A DNA stretch of 64,000 bases from contig NZ_CP045871.1 in NCBI RefSeq assembly GCF_009650135.1, positions 1,488,001 through 1,552,000 on the forward strand. Reading direction: 5' to 3'. Shown here one piece after another: positions 1 through 7,617 of this stretch. The DNA comes from Litorivicinus lipolyticus (lineage in GTDB: Bacteria; Pseudomonadota; Gammaproteobacteria; Pseudomonadales; Litorivicinaceae). Numbering within the stretch: the first letter of the stretch is position 1; each line of letters starts with the position of its first letter. The notes under the pieces were generated by a model. It was not told the origin of the DNA and searched no databases. It worked only from the letters and a program-made list of their open reading frames with translations. The position numbers and the translations under genes were made by a program.

Positions 1-468
1 GCGCGCCATCGACATCAGCGGTGTCACGCCGACCCCACCGGACAGCAACATGACCTTTTCAGACGGGTAATCGATGACATTGAAACGACCGACCGGCCCG
101 TGCACGACCAACTCATCGCCGGACTTCATGTTGTCGTGCATCCAATTCGACACCAGACCGCCGGGCAGACGCTTAATGGTCAGCGAAAAGCTGTAGGGCA
201 CCGAGGGCGAACTGGAAATCGTGTAGGACCGCATGACTTGCTCGCCGTCGATTTCAAGCTCCAGGGTGACAAACTGTCCGGGCTTAAAAAAGAACATCAG
301 CGGCTGTTCGGCCATGAAGCAAAAGGTCTTTACGTCCCAGGTTTCTTCGATCACTTTGACGCAGCGCATTTGGTGGCGGCCGTTGACCCAGGTCTGGGTA
401 TTGACTGGCGTAAACGCGTCTTGATTTATTGAGGTTGCGGCAGGTGAGTTCATGCGCGGCGGGTCCAT
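1..468 (-). CDS. gbcB: Glycine betaine monooxygenase reductase subunit (GbcB-like), 3' end outside window
   Basis: The first 156 codons of a leftward gene that runs off the window. After a short N-terminal tail, the translation has a ferredoxin-reductase FAD-binding barrel: a KPGQF segment near residue 62, the flavin motif RSYTISSSP near 77-85, and the start of the NAD-binding domain in a GGVGVTPLMS segment just before the edge. GbcB-type proteins combine this module with a C-terminal 2Fe-2S plant-type ferredoxin domain, which would lie outside. It would pass NADH electrons to the Rieske oxygenase encoded at 3444-4619. A second in-frame ATG at 453 is a possible start. The neighbours (regulator, Rieske subunit, dgc and sox genes) support the betaine assignment; another Rieske reductase cannot be excluded. 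Confidence 0.72.
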   Translation of the reverse strand, partial: MDPPRMNSPAATSINQDAFTPVNTQTWVNGRHQMRCVKVIEETWDVKTFCFMAEQPLMFFFKPGQFVTLELEIDGEQVMRSYTISSSPSVPYSFSLTIKRLPGGLVSNWMHDNMKSGDELVVHGPVGRFNVIDYPSEKVMLLSGGVGVTPLMSMAR

Positions 469-478
469 CAGTCTATTT

Positions 479-528
479 CTGACAGAGTACAAAGAGGACT
501 GACAACAAAACCGCGTTTTTACGACAAA
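479..528. promoter_or_regulatory. Candidate activator sites upstream of gbcB (spaced GACA repeats)
   Basis: The core GACA occurs at 481, 501 and 523, twice as CTGACA, so the repeats are 20 and 22 bp apart, about two helical turns. Such direct repeats are typical of AraC-family sites, and an AraC/GbdR-type gene lies nearby at 873. The link is inference; no -35/-10 pair was identified with confidence. Confidence 0.3.
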
Positions 529-546
529 TCTTTGTGAATACGACGC

Positions 547-783
547 CTAGGGTGGCAGCGGCTGGTCGCGCAGTGCGTCGATCACGCTGGGCAATACCAG
601 TCCGGATTGCCGCTCCAGTGCACCCCACAAATCCGCCAACTCACGGCGCGTTTGCGCGTCCAAATTCGGCCATGCGGCGATCACCTGAGCGGTCACCGCA
701 GCCGGTGCTGACACGCCTGCTAGCGGCAGGTAAACCGCCACCCGCTGGCAAAAATCGACGTCGTCAACCAAATCCGCAATCAT
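547..783 (-). CDS. Small hypothetical protein, 78 aa
   Basis: A short leftward ORF starting at ATG 783 (two GTG codons lie just upstream in frame) in the spacer between gbcB and gbdR. The predicted protein is acidic and helical, rich in Leu, Ala, Asp and Val, with no signal peptide, membrane segment or recognised motif. Its composition looks protein-like rather than like an antisense shadow, but the ribosome binding site is weak and it carries no family signature that I know. It ends about 80 bp before gbcB and could be co-transcribed with it. It may also be chance. Confidence 0.4.
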   Translation of the reverse strand: MIADLVDDVDFCQRVAVYLPLAGVSAPAAVTAQVIAAWPNLDAQTRRELADLWGALERQSGLVLPSVIDALRDQPLPP

Positions 784-872
784 CACCACAAAACACTCAC
801 TTTTTACTGGTCACCGAAGTCGAAATCGTCGCATACTTCCGCCCACAAAGCCTATTATAAAAGCGATGCCCA

Positions 873-1919
873 ATGTCCGAAACGCGGCGCTCATTTTCGA
901 AATCACTGCAAAGCGCCAACCGCCGCTATTTGGGCGATGGCGCCCCTAGCCGCAGCCTGCGCGTGGGCTTCGTTCTGCTCGAAAACTTTTCAATGATGAC
1001 CTTTACCGCTGCCGTCGACAGTCTGGTCACGGCCAACCTGGTCGGGCACCAGCGGGCATTCACCCATTCAACATTTTCAGTCGGCGAAACCCGCGTTCGC
1101 AGTGACCTGGGCATTGACCTTCAGGCCCAGGGTACGGTTAACCGAATCGAGGTCGATCGCGACGGCCGCGGGCTGGATGTTTTGATTGTCGTGGGTGGCT
1201 ATCGAGCGCCCCTAGTGCACACGCCCGTATTGCTCGACAAATTGCGCACCGCGGATCAAAACGGGGTCATTTTGGGTGGGCTATGGAACGGATCTTTGGC
1301 CTTGGTACAGGCCGGCGTTATGGACAATCGCCAGTGCGCATTGCACCCGGATAACCATGCGCTGTTGCGCGAGAAATACCCGAACGTGCGACTGGCGGAT
1401 CAAACCTTTGCGCTGGATGATCATCGACTGACCAGTGCCGGGCCGGCCAGCACGCTGGAGGTGATGTTAAGCTTCATCGAACACGAACGTGGCCGTGACC
1501 TGGCCCGGGCGATTCGTGAAATATTGGCCGCGGACCAATTATCGGTGACCGACTCGCCGGCGTCCTCAATGCTCCAAGATGACCCCAGTTTACCCGAGGC
1601 GCTGCGCAGCCTGATTCAGCTGATGCGATCGAACATCGAGGAGCCGCTGTCGAGTGAAGAGTTGGCGTCGTGTGTAAACCTGTCCCGGCGTCAGGTCGAG
1701 CGGTTATTTCAAACGCATTTGGCGGCGTCGCCGTCGCGCTATTACTTTGAACTGCGCCTAACCCAAGCGCACCGGTTGCTGGTCCAAACCTCGGACTCGA
1801 TCACCCGTGTCTCGCTGGCCTGCGGTTTTGTCAGCAGCTCACACTTCAGCAACTGCTTTAAAGACTTCTTTGGCGAGTCGCCATCGGTGGCCCGACAGCG
1901 ACACCGCGCGTCGAAATAA
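873..1919 (+). CDS. gbdR: AraC-family transcriptional activator with DJ-1/PfpI-like domain (GbdR-like)
   Basis: The 348-residue protein has an N-terminal class I glutamine-amidotransferase-like (DJ-1/PfpI) domain at about 30-210. Its nucleophile elbow reads WNGSLAL, so the usual Cys is Asn and the domain is a sensor, not an enzyme. A C-terminal AraC/XylS double helix-turn-helix follows at about 245-345 (SSEELASCVNLSRRQVERLF and, later, SLACGFVSSSHFSNCFK). GbdR of Pseudomonas has this architecture and activates betaine, dimethylglycine and sarcosine catabolic genes on binding betaine or dimethylglycine. Its position inside a betaine operon set supports this role here. It is convergent with the gene ending at 1921, with only one base between the stop codons. 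CdhR-type carnitine regulators share the fold, so the ligand is inferred. Confidence 0.78.
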   Translation: MSETRRSFSKSLQSANRRYLGDGAPSRSLRVGFVLLENFSMMTFTAAVDSLVTANLVGHQRAFTHSTFSVGETRVRSDLGIDLQAQGTVNRIEVDRDGRGLDVLIVVGGYRAPLVHTPVLLDKLRTADQNGVILGGLWNGSLALVQAGVMDNRQCALHPDNHALLREKYPNVRLADQTFALDDHRLTSAGPASTLEVMLSFIEHERGRDLARAIREILAADQLSVTDSPASSMLQDDPSLPEALRSLIQLMRSNIEEPLSSEELASCVNLSRRQVERLFQTHLAASPSRYYFELRLTQAHRLLVQTSDSITRVSLACGFVSSSHFSNCFKDFFGESPSVARQRHRASK

Positions 1920-1920
1920 A

Positions 1921-2451
1921 CTAGATCGGCGTGGTTTCAAACAGCCCAAACTCACACCCGGTTTCGGCCTGGCTTTGAACTTGGTGGGCCTGAGTTCGAA
2001 CCGCCACTCCCTGGGCTTCGGCGACTTGATCCATGGCACCGGCGAACCAACCGGTAAACATGTACTCGACCTTGCGATCGACCTTGCCTAGCTGCAGGTA
2101 AAACGAGCTGTGATCCAGCCGCACACGGCAGGTGCCGGCAGCGACATCCAGTGATTGGGTGGTGAAAATACCCCAACCGCGCTGGGACAGGCGCTTCATG
2201 TAGTGCAAAAACACAGCGTCCCCCGCCAAACCGTGTTCGGCCGCTTCTTTTTGGCACCAAAAATAGGCCGATTTGTAGCCGGCTTTGTACAGAGCCTCGG
2301 CGTAGACATCGGCGCCCAGGGCCTCCTCGACGGCCACGTGGTTATTAATAAAAAAGTGCCGCGGGACATACAACATCGGCAACGCATCGGTGGTCCAAAC
2401 GCCAGTGTCGTCATCAACTTGAATCGGCATGTCAGGTGCGTGATGGCCCAT
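1921..2451 (-). CDS. DUF5943 protein, betaine-cluster associated
   Basis: The 176-residue protein starts at ATG 2451, two bases after the stop of the upstream gene; a GTG at 2469 would overlap that gene and is less likely. No signal peptide or membrane helix is visible. It resembles the conserved protein found next to dgcA and an M19-like gene in Pseudomonas (PA5397 type, DUF5943), which has a 4-vinyl-reductase (V4R)-like fold and no assigned biochemical function. The translational coupling to the M19-like gene argues that the two act together. It is probably a soluble accessory protein of dimethylglycine or betaine breakdown. Confidence 0.75.
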   Translation of the reverse strand: MGHHAPDMPIQVDDDTGVWTTDALPMLYVPRHFFINNHVAVEEALGADVYAEALYKAGYKSAYFWCQKEAAEHGLAGDAVFLHYMKRLSQRGWGIFTTQSLDVAAGTCRVRLDHSSFYLQLGKVDRKVEYMFTGWFAGAMDQVAEAQGVAVRTQAHQVQSQAETGCEFGLFETTPI

Positions 2452-2453
2452 GA

Positions 2454-3428
2454 TTAGTTCTCCAACCAAACGTCTTTAAGCACGCGAACCCAGTTCTCGC
2501 CCATGATTTTGCGGGTCAAAGGCTCGCTAAATCCGTGATCCAGCAGCGCCTGGGTCAGATTCGGAAACTCGCCCAAGGTTTGAATGCCGCGCGGATTGAC
2601 GATCTTGCCAAACTGGGTCAAACGCCGGGCGTAGCCCTTGTCGTGCGTCAGCCACTCAAAAAAGTCATGGCCGTGACCTTGGGTGAAGTCGGTGCCGATG
2701 CCAATCGCGTCTTCGCCGACAATGTTGAGGATGTACTCAATCGCCTCGACGTAGTCTTGGATGGTCGAGTTGATGCCGTTTTTCATAAAGGGCGTAAACA
2801 TGGTGACGCCAACAAAACCGCCGTGATCAGCAATAAATTTCAGCTCATCGTCACCCTTGTTGCGCGGGTGCTCTTTCAAACCATTGGGCAGGCAATGGCT
2901 GTAAGTCACGGGCTTTTTGGACGATAAAATGACTTCCTCGCTGGTCTTGGGACCGACATGCGACAAGTCACACAACACACCGACACGGTTCATTTCAGCG
3001 ACCACTTCGTGACCGAAACCCGACAATCCGCCATCGCGCTCGTAGCACCCGGTGCCAACCAAGTTCTGGGTGTTGTAGCACATCTGAACAATGCCCACGC
3101 CCAGGTCCTTAAAGGCCTGAACGTAGCTCAATTGGTCCTCAAAGGCGTGCGCGTTTTGAAAGCTCATCATCACGCCGGTCTTGCCATTGGCCTTGGCCGC
3201 GGCGATATCCGCGGTGCTGCGGACTTTCAACACCAAGTCGCTGTTGTCGTCAATCAGCCGGTTCATCGCGCCAATGTTATTGACCGTGTCTTGGAAACCT
3301 TCCCACACCGACACCGTGCAACTGGCGGCGGTCAAGCCCCCCTTGCGCATGTCTTCAAACAGTTCACGGTCCCACTTGGCAATCACCAAGCCATCAATAA
3401 CGATCGCGTCGTCATGCACAGTGCTCAT
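2454..3428 (-). CDS. M19 membrane-dipeptidase-like protein, degenerate metal site
   Basis: A 324-residue TIM-barrel protein of the peptidase M19 (renal dipeptidase) family, closely resembling PA5396 of the Pseudomonas dgc cluster. Family hallmarks are present: AEMNRVG followed by DLSH, YSHCLPNGLKEHPRNK, and IGIGTDF near the C-terminus. The zinc-site motifs are not normal. The usual N-terminal HxD pair is replaced by IDGLVIAKWDRELF, and the EGG segment carrying the bridging Glu reads SFQNAHAF. It therefore should not be assumed to hydrolyse dipeptides; another role in betaine metabolism is likely. It has no signal peptide. It lies between the Rieske oxygenase and DUF5943 genes in one leftward operon. 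A paralogue is at 22918. Confidence 0.85.
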   Translation of the reverse strand: MSTVHDDAIVIDGLVIAKWDRELFEDMRKGGLTAASCTVSVWEGFQDTVNNIGAMNRLIDDNSDLVLKVRSTADIAAAKANGKTGVMMSFQNAHAFEDQLSYVQAFKDLGVGIVQMCYNTQNLVGTGCYERDGGLSGFGHEVVAEMNRVGVLCDLSHVGPKTSEEVILSSKKPVTYSHCLPNGLKEHPRNKGDDELKFIADHGGFVGVTMFTPFMKNGINSTIQDYVEAIEYILNIVGEDAIGIGTDFTQGHGHDFFEWLTHDKGYARRLTQFGKIVNPRGIQTLGEFPNLTQALLDHGFSEPLTRKIMGENWVRVLKDVWLEN

Positions 3429-3443
3429 GCACAGCCCCTTTTA

Positions 3444-4619
3444 TTAGTTATTTTGATACTGGCGAGCCAGCCATTTATGAAAAATATGGGTCGGGCCATC
3501 CATGACCGGGGAAAAAGCACCCCCGGTGAAGCCGGCTGAATGACGACCTTTTTGCATCGCCTCTACCACCCCGACATCCTCTGAAAAAACCACCCGCCAG
3601 GCCTCTAAAACGGCGGTGCGGGCCGGCAGCAGCTCGTCGCTCAGAGCCGATTCGTCGACGTAAAATAGACGCAGCCGCTCTTCGACCTGTTCCTGACCGC
3701 GCGGCATCAGCACCATGGCAAAGGCGTGATCCGCCTGCAGCCCGAGCAACACATTGGGGAACAGGCTGATGTACTCGGCGTTTTCAATGCGCGCCGCTGG
3801 CCACTCGGCAATTCGCGGCAACACGAAACCTTCATGTTCGCTCAGTCGGTAAGCGTGACTGCCCTGACCGGAAAAGTCCTGGTCTTCGATGTTGTAATGG
3901 TCTTCCAGCTTTGAATAGGTATTCAGGTCGGGGTGAACCCAAGGCAGGTGGTAAGCTTCGCAGTAGTTTTCGACCGCCAACTTCCAGTTGCACTGGATGT
4001 TCAGGGTCAAATCGCCATGGGCTAAATCTGGCACAAAGGCGTCATAGTTGCGCGACGGAAAAAATTCATCCCAGCGCGCCATCAATGGCTGCAAACGCGA
4101 CTCGAATGACGGTGCGTCACCGGACAAATTGACGAACACCAGGCCCATCCAGACGTGACTACGAACCGACTTGAGCCCGTGTTTGGCGCAGTCAAAATCG
4201 TCGTGGGTGTGCTGGTTCATGCCACCGATATGCGGCGTCACTTTGAGCGCACCTTTCAAATCGTAGGTCCAGGAATGGTAAGGGCAGCACAGCATGCCGG
4301 TGATGACCTTGGGTTGGTCCACCAGTTGCACGCCGCGGTGCGAACAGACGTTATGAAACACGTTGATGTGTTCGTCTTTGTCACGCACCAGCAGTAGCGG
4401 CATGCCCATAAAATCGATCGGTTTAACCGCCCCTTTAACCTCGACGTCCGAGGCAAAGCCGATGCAGGCCCAGGTCGGATCAAAAACCTTTTCGCGCTCA
4501 ACCGCCAGCATCGCCGGGTCCGTGTAAATCGCATTCGGCATCCCGGTGGCTTGATGGATCGGCCGGTCAACGCCGTCCAGGTCCAGCAACGGAATCAGGT
4601 TATTTGAGGGTGCGTTCAT
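3444..4619 (-). CDS. gbcA: Rieske oxygenase, glycine betaine monooxygenase large subunit (GbcA-like)
   Basis: The 391-residue protein would hydroxylate a betaine methyl group, releasing formaldehyde and dimethylglycine. The Rieske 2Fe-2S motif is C92-x-H94 with C112-x2-H115 (CSHRG and CPYH). The catalytic iron site is NWKLAVENYCEAYHLPWVHP: E221, H224 and H229. The Glu at the electron-bridging position, three before the first His, matches the carnitine/betaine (CntA/GbcA) branch rather than the Asp of most ring-hydroxylating oxygenases. I chose ATG 4619 because GGAG lies seven bases upstream; an earlier in-frame TTG/ATG at 4640 would overlap sdaA. It sits downstream of sdaA in the same operon direction, with its likely reductase at 1-468. 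Carnitine or stachydrine oxygenase is an alternative. Confidence 0.78.
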   Translation of the reverse strand: MNAPSNNLIPLLDLDGVDRPIHQATGMPNAIYTDPAMLAVEREKVFDPTWACIGFASDVEVKGAVKPIDFMGMPLLLVRDKDEHINVFHNVCSHRGVQLVDQPKVITGMLCCPYHSWTYDLKGALKVTPHIGGMNQHTHDDFDCAKHGLKSVRSHVWMGLVFVNLSGDAPSFESRLQPLMARWDEFFPSRNYDAFVPDLAHGDLTLNIQCNWKLAVENYCEAYHLPWVHPDLNTYSKLEDHYNIEDQDFSGQGSHAYRLSEHEGFVLPRIAEWPAARIENAEYISLFPNVLLGLQADHAFAMVLMPRGQEQVEERLRLFYVDESALSDELLPARTAVLEAWRVVFSEDVGVVEAMQKGRHSAGFTGGAFSPVMDGPTHIFHKWLARQYQNN

Positions 4620-4633
4620 TGCGCGTCTCCGGG

Positions 4634-5998
4634 TTAGCACTCGACCGCATTGACGGCCAAACCGCCGGTCGATGTTTCTTTGTATTTAGCCTGCATGTCT
4701 TTACCCGTGTCGCGCATGGTACGTATCACTTTGTCCAGTGAGACGTGGTGCTTGCCGTCGCCTGACAAGGCCATTTGGGCCGCGTTAATGGCCTTAACCG
4801 CGGCAATCGCATTGCGCTCGATACAGGGCACCTGCACTAAGCCCCCGATGGGATCACAGGTCAACCCCAGGTTGTGCTCCAAGCCTATTTCTGCCGCATT
4901 TTCGACCTGTTCTGGCGTTCCACCGAGGATTTCGCACAGCCCCGCCGCCGCCATCGCGCAGGCCGAACCGACCTCGCCCTGGCAACCGACCTCGGCACCC
5001 GAAATCGACGCGTTCTTTTTGCACAGCGAACCGATGGCGGCCGCCGCTAGAAAAAAGTCACGAATGTCGTTGTCCGACAGGCCGTCGCCCTGCTCGGCGA
5101 CCCACATCAACACCGCCGGCACGATACCGGCCGCGCCATTGGTCGGCGCGGTCACCATACGTCCGCCGGCCGCGTTTTCTTCGTTGACCGCCAGCGCATA
5201 TACATTGACCCAGTCCATGCCGTTGAATGACAACGAAATCATGTTCGAGCGCTGGCCACTTTTGAGCTGGCGGTACAGCGACGGCGCCCGCCGTTTGACG
5301 TTCAAGCCGCCGGGCAAGACCCCTTGGTTGTCCATGCCGGCATGAATGCACTCGCGCATGGCGTGCCACAGGGTGTTGATCCCCGCGGTAATTTCACTGG
5401 AGGTGCGCTCGGCTTTTTCGTTTTCCAACATCAACTTAGAAATGCTGAAACCGTGTCGCTGACACAGGCTCAACAGCGTCGCCGCCGAGTTAAACTCGTA
5501 GGGTGCGTCGGTGGTGCTGACCTCGGCCTGGTCAAACTCGTCCGCGGTTTTAACAAAGCCCCCGCCAATCGAAAAATAGGTGCCCTGGTGCACCGCCGCG
5601 CCTGCGGCATCCAACGCGGTAATGGTCATGCCATTGGGGTGCGCCTCCAAAAACTCGGCGCTGAACACCAGGTCCGTGTCCGCGCAAAAATCGATCCGAT
5701 GGTGACCACCCAGCGACAACTCGCCGTTGCGCGCCGCCATCACCGCCGCGCTTAACAATTCAGGCGTGACCTGATCGACTTTGAGCCCACTGAGACCGGC
5801 CAGGCAGGCTTGGTCGGTGGCGTGGCCACGCCCGGTGGCACTCAAGGATCCGTACAGCACCACCTCGACCCGGACGACACGATCAATCGCCCCTGCCAGC
5901 TCGTCTAAAAAGCGCGAACAGGCGGCCATCGGCCCCATGGTATGAGAGCTGGACGGGCCGACCCCCACTTTGAATAGGTCAAACACACCGATGTGCAT
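4634..5998 (-). CDS. sdaA: L-serine ammonia-lyase (serine dehydratase)
   Basis: The 454-residue enzyme deaminates L-serine to pyruvate and ammonia using a 4Fe-4S cluster. The N-terminal beta domain carries the diagnostic FKVGVGPSSSHTMGPM. The alpha domain has TAPTNGAAGIVPAV and the cluster-region cysteines in GSLCKKNASISGAEVGCQGE and LTCDPIGGLVQVPC. The C-terminus ends VNAVEC, whose terminal Cys is a cluster ligand in this family. Length is normal for the single-chain form. It lies three bases after purU and just before gbcA. In betaine degraders this copy (sdaB of Pseudomonas) consumes serine made from glycine plus a one-carbon unit, feeding carbon into pyruvate. Confidence 0.96.
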   Translation of the reverse strand: MHIGVFDLFKVGVGPSSSHTMGPMAACSRFLDELAGAIDRVVRVEVVLYGSLSATGRGHATDQACLAGLSGLKVDQVTPELLSAAVMAARNGELSLGGHHRIDFCADTDLVFSAEFLEAHPNGMTITALDAAGAAVHQGTYFSIGGGFVKTADEFDQAEVSTTDAPYEFNSAATLLSLCQRHGFSISKLMLENEKAERTSSEITAGINTLWHAMRECIHAGMDNQGVLPGGLNVKRRAPSLYRQLKSGQRSNMISLSFNGMDWVNVYALAVNEENAAGGRMVTAPTNGAAGIVPAVLMWVAEQGDGLSDNDIRDFFLAAAAIGSLCKKNASISGAEVGCQGEVGSACAMAAAGLCEILGGTPEQVENAAEIGLEHNLGLTCDPIGGLVQVPCIERNAIAAVKAINAAQMALSGDGKHHVSLDKVIRTMRDTGKDMQAKYKETSTGGLAVNAVEC

Positions 5999-6001
5999 GC
6001 C

Positions 6002-6868
6002 TCAGCCCTTCAACACAACGGTGCGACCACCGGACAGGAACACCCGTTTGGACACGTGCAAACGGACCGCCTTGGCCAACACCACGCGCTCGACGTCCTG
6101 GCCCACGCGAACCAGGTCTTCGGGGTAAAAGGTGTGGTCAACGTCTTGGATGCCCTGGGTGATAATCGGGCCCTCGTCCAAGTCGTTGTTAATGTAGTGA
6201 GCCGTCGCGCCAACCATTTTGGCGCCCTTCGCCCAGGCCTGGTGATAGGGCTTGGCGCCCTTGAATCCGGGTAACAGCGAGTGGTGGATGTTGATCGCCC
6301 ACCCATCCAGGTATTCGCACATCGCCGGCGACATCACCTGCATGTAACGCGCCAACACCACCAAATCAATGTCGTACTGTTCCAGCAGCTCACGGATTTT
6401 CGCTTCCTGGGCCGGCTTGGTGTCTTTGCTGATCGGCAAGTGGTAGTAAGGGATATCGTGCCACTCGGCCAGGCCTTGCAAATCTGGGTGATTGGAAATA
6501 ATCAGCGGGATTTCAATGTCCAGCATGTTGCCGGTGCGGTAGCGGTACAACAGATCGTTCAGACAGTGATCGTATTTGGAAACCATGATCGCGACCCGCT
6601 CACGGTGATCCGGCGCGGTCAGGCTCCACGTCATATTAAAGCGATCAGCTTGGGGCTGGAACAGCGCACCAAAGGTCGCCGCGTCAAAGTCGTCGCCTTC
6701 CGGGCGAAACGCAATACGGATGAAAAAGCCGACATCCGTTTTATCGTCAAACGACTGAATTTCATCAATATACAGGCAGTTTTGCGCCATGAAATGGGTG
6801 CACACATCGACCGTGCCGAGGATGCTGTCGCATTGGGCCGCAAAGACCCAGCTTTTATTATTAGGCAT
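6002..6868 (-). CDS. purU: Formyltetrahydrofolate deformylase
   Basis: The 288-residue enzyme hydrolyses 10-formyl-THF to formate and THF. I chose ATG 6868, which has GGA six bases upstream; an in-frame start at 6958 would add a basic tail foreign to the family. Order: N-terminal ACT domain (about 1-80), then a formyltransferase-like catalytic domain with NHPDL, YMQVMSP, INIHHSLLPGFKGAKPY and the conserved D of DEGPII. Co-location with sox genes is known from betaine and sarcosine degraders, where the enzyme recycles folate carrying methyl-derived one-carbon units. The formate released can go to the fds formate dehydrogenase in this window. It is the head of a purU-sdaA-gbcA unit, with a 140-bp gap to soxG. 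Confidence 0.94.
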   Translation of the reverse strand: MPNNKSWVFAAQCDSILGTVDVCTHFMAQNCLYIDEIQSFDDKTDVGFFIRIAFRPEGDDFDAATFGALFQPQADRFNMTWSLTAPDHRERVAIMVSKYDHCLNDLLYRYRTGNMLDIEIPLIISNHPDLQGLAEWHDIPYYHLPISKDTKPAQEAKIRELLEQYDIDLVVLARYMQVMSPAMCEYLDGWAINIHHSLLPGFKGAKPYHQAWAKGAKMVGATAHYINNDLDEGPIITQGIQDVDHTFYPEDLVRVGQDVERVVLAKAVRLHVSKRVFLSGGRTVVLKG

Positions 6869-6947
6869 GTTGATTCCATCGCGAAATTGAGCGCCAACCG
6901 ATCCGGTGGCTGGCACCGTTGATGGCCTCATCATGGCCGAGCTCCGC

Positions 6948-6969
6948 CGCCTATACATGCCGATAGGCG
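6948..6969. repeat. Inverted repeat between soxG and purU
   Basis: Seven-base perfect arms, CGCCTAT at 6948-6954 and ATAGGCG at 6963-6969, with an eight-base loop. It lies within the 140-bp gap between soxG and purU. No T-run follows on either strand, so an intrinsic terminator is unlikely. It may be an operator or an mRNA processing or stability element. Confidence 0.35.
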
Positions 6970-7008
6970 ACGTCTTTTGCTAGGAAATGGCCGCTGATCG
7001 CGCCCTAA

Positions 7009-7617
7009 TCAGCCACGAAACTCGGCACTGGCATCGAGCAGCCAATCCCACAGGTAATCGGCAAAGCTGCGACGGATCACCAACAAGTAACAGTCGCTGT
7101 CGGTCCGGGTGATACTGGCGGCACTTTTGGCAAACGCAGTACCAACGGTTTTGCCGATCGCAAAAGCGTCCGGATGGACGTCAACTGGGGTCGATTTTTT
7201 AAGCACCGCGCGGGCCGCGGGGCCCGACAGCTCGACCAAGGTTTGGCCGCCGCTAATGTCGACAATCGAGTAGTGCCCGACCTGCTTGGCACGGTAGTCC
7301 GCCTCAAAGGTACGCGCTTGATCCCACGGCATAATGACCAGCCAATCATCCGGGGCGACCCAGTTAATACGCACATCGCCATGGACCACGCTGGTCAACA
7401 CCTGGGTCGGCAAATCACCGCCCAACATCGACGCCGCAATGGCCATTTGCTCGGCATTGTCCGGCTTAATGCGCAGGTTAAATTGCCCGCACAGCGGCAA
7501 CTCACGCAGCCCAATACGGTCACTGGAAAACGCCGTGTTCGCATGCCGCGATTGGATCGGGGTGATCCCTTGAACCGTTTCGCTGTGCTGGGGCACGACC
7601 GAAAATAACTCAGACAT
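7009..7617 (-). CDS. soxG: Sarcosine oxidase gamma subunit
   Basis: The 202-residue subunit of heterotetrameric sarcosine oxidase has the GcvT-like fold; recognisable segments are DWLVIMPW and IVDISGGQTLVELSGP. Start ATG 7617 overlaps the soxA stop by eight bases (ATGTCTGA), a translational-coupling arrangement repeated in the second sox cluster. Upstream in-frame ATGs up to 7710 lie inside soxA and are rejected. It is the last gene of soxBDAG and has a structural and assembly role in the tetramer that demethylates sarcosine to glycine. Confidence 0.95.
   Translation of the reverse strand: MSELFSVVPQHSETVQGITPIQSRHANTAFSSDRIGLRELPLCGQFNLRIKPDNAEQMAIAASMLGGDLPTQVLTSVVHGDVRINWVAPDDWLVIMPWDQARTFEADYRAKQVGHYSIVDISGGQTLVELSGPAARAVLKKSTPVDVHPDAFAIGKTVGTAFAKSAASITRTDSDCYLLVIRRSFADYLWDWLLDASAEFRG

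Noticed and set aside
6869..7008. Glycine or THF riboswitch in the soxG-purU gap
   Set aside because: The 140-bp gap has one clear hairpin but lacks the conserved core sequences expected of a glycine aptamer, and no paired aptamers were seen.
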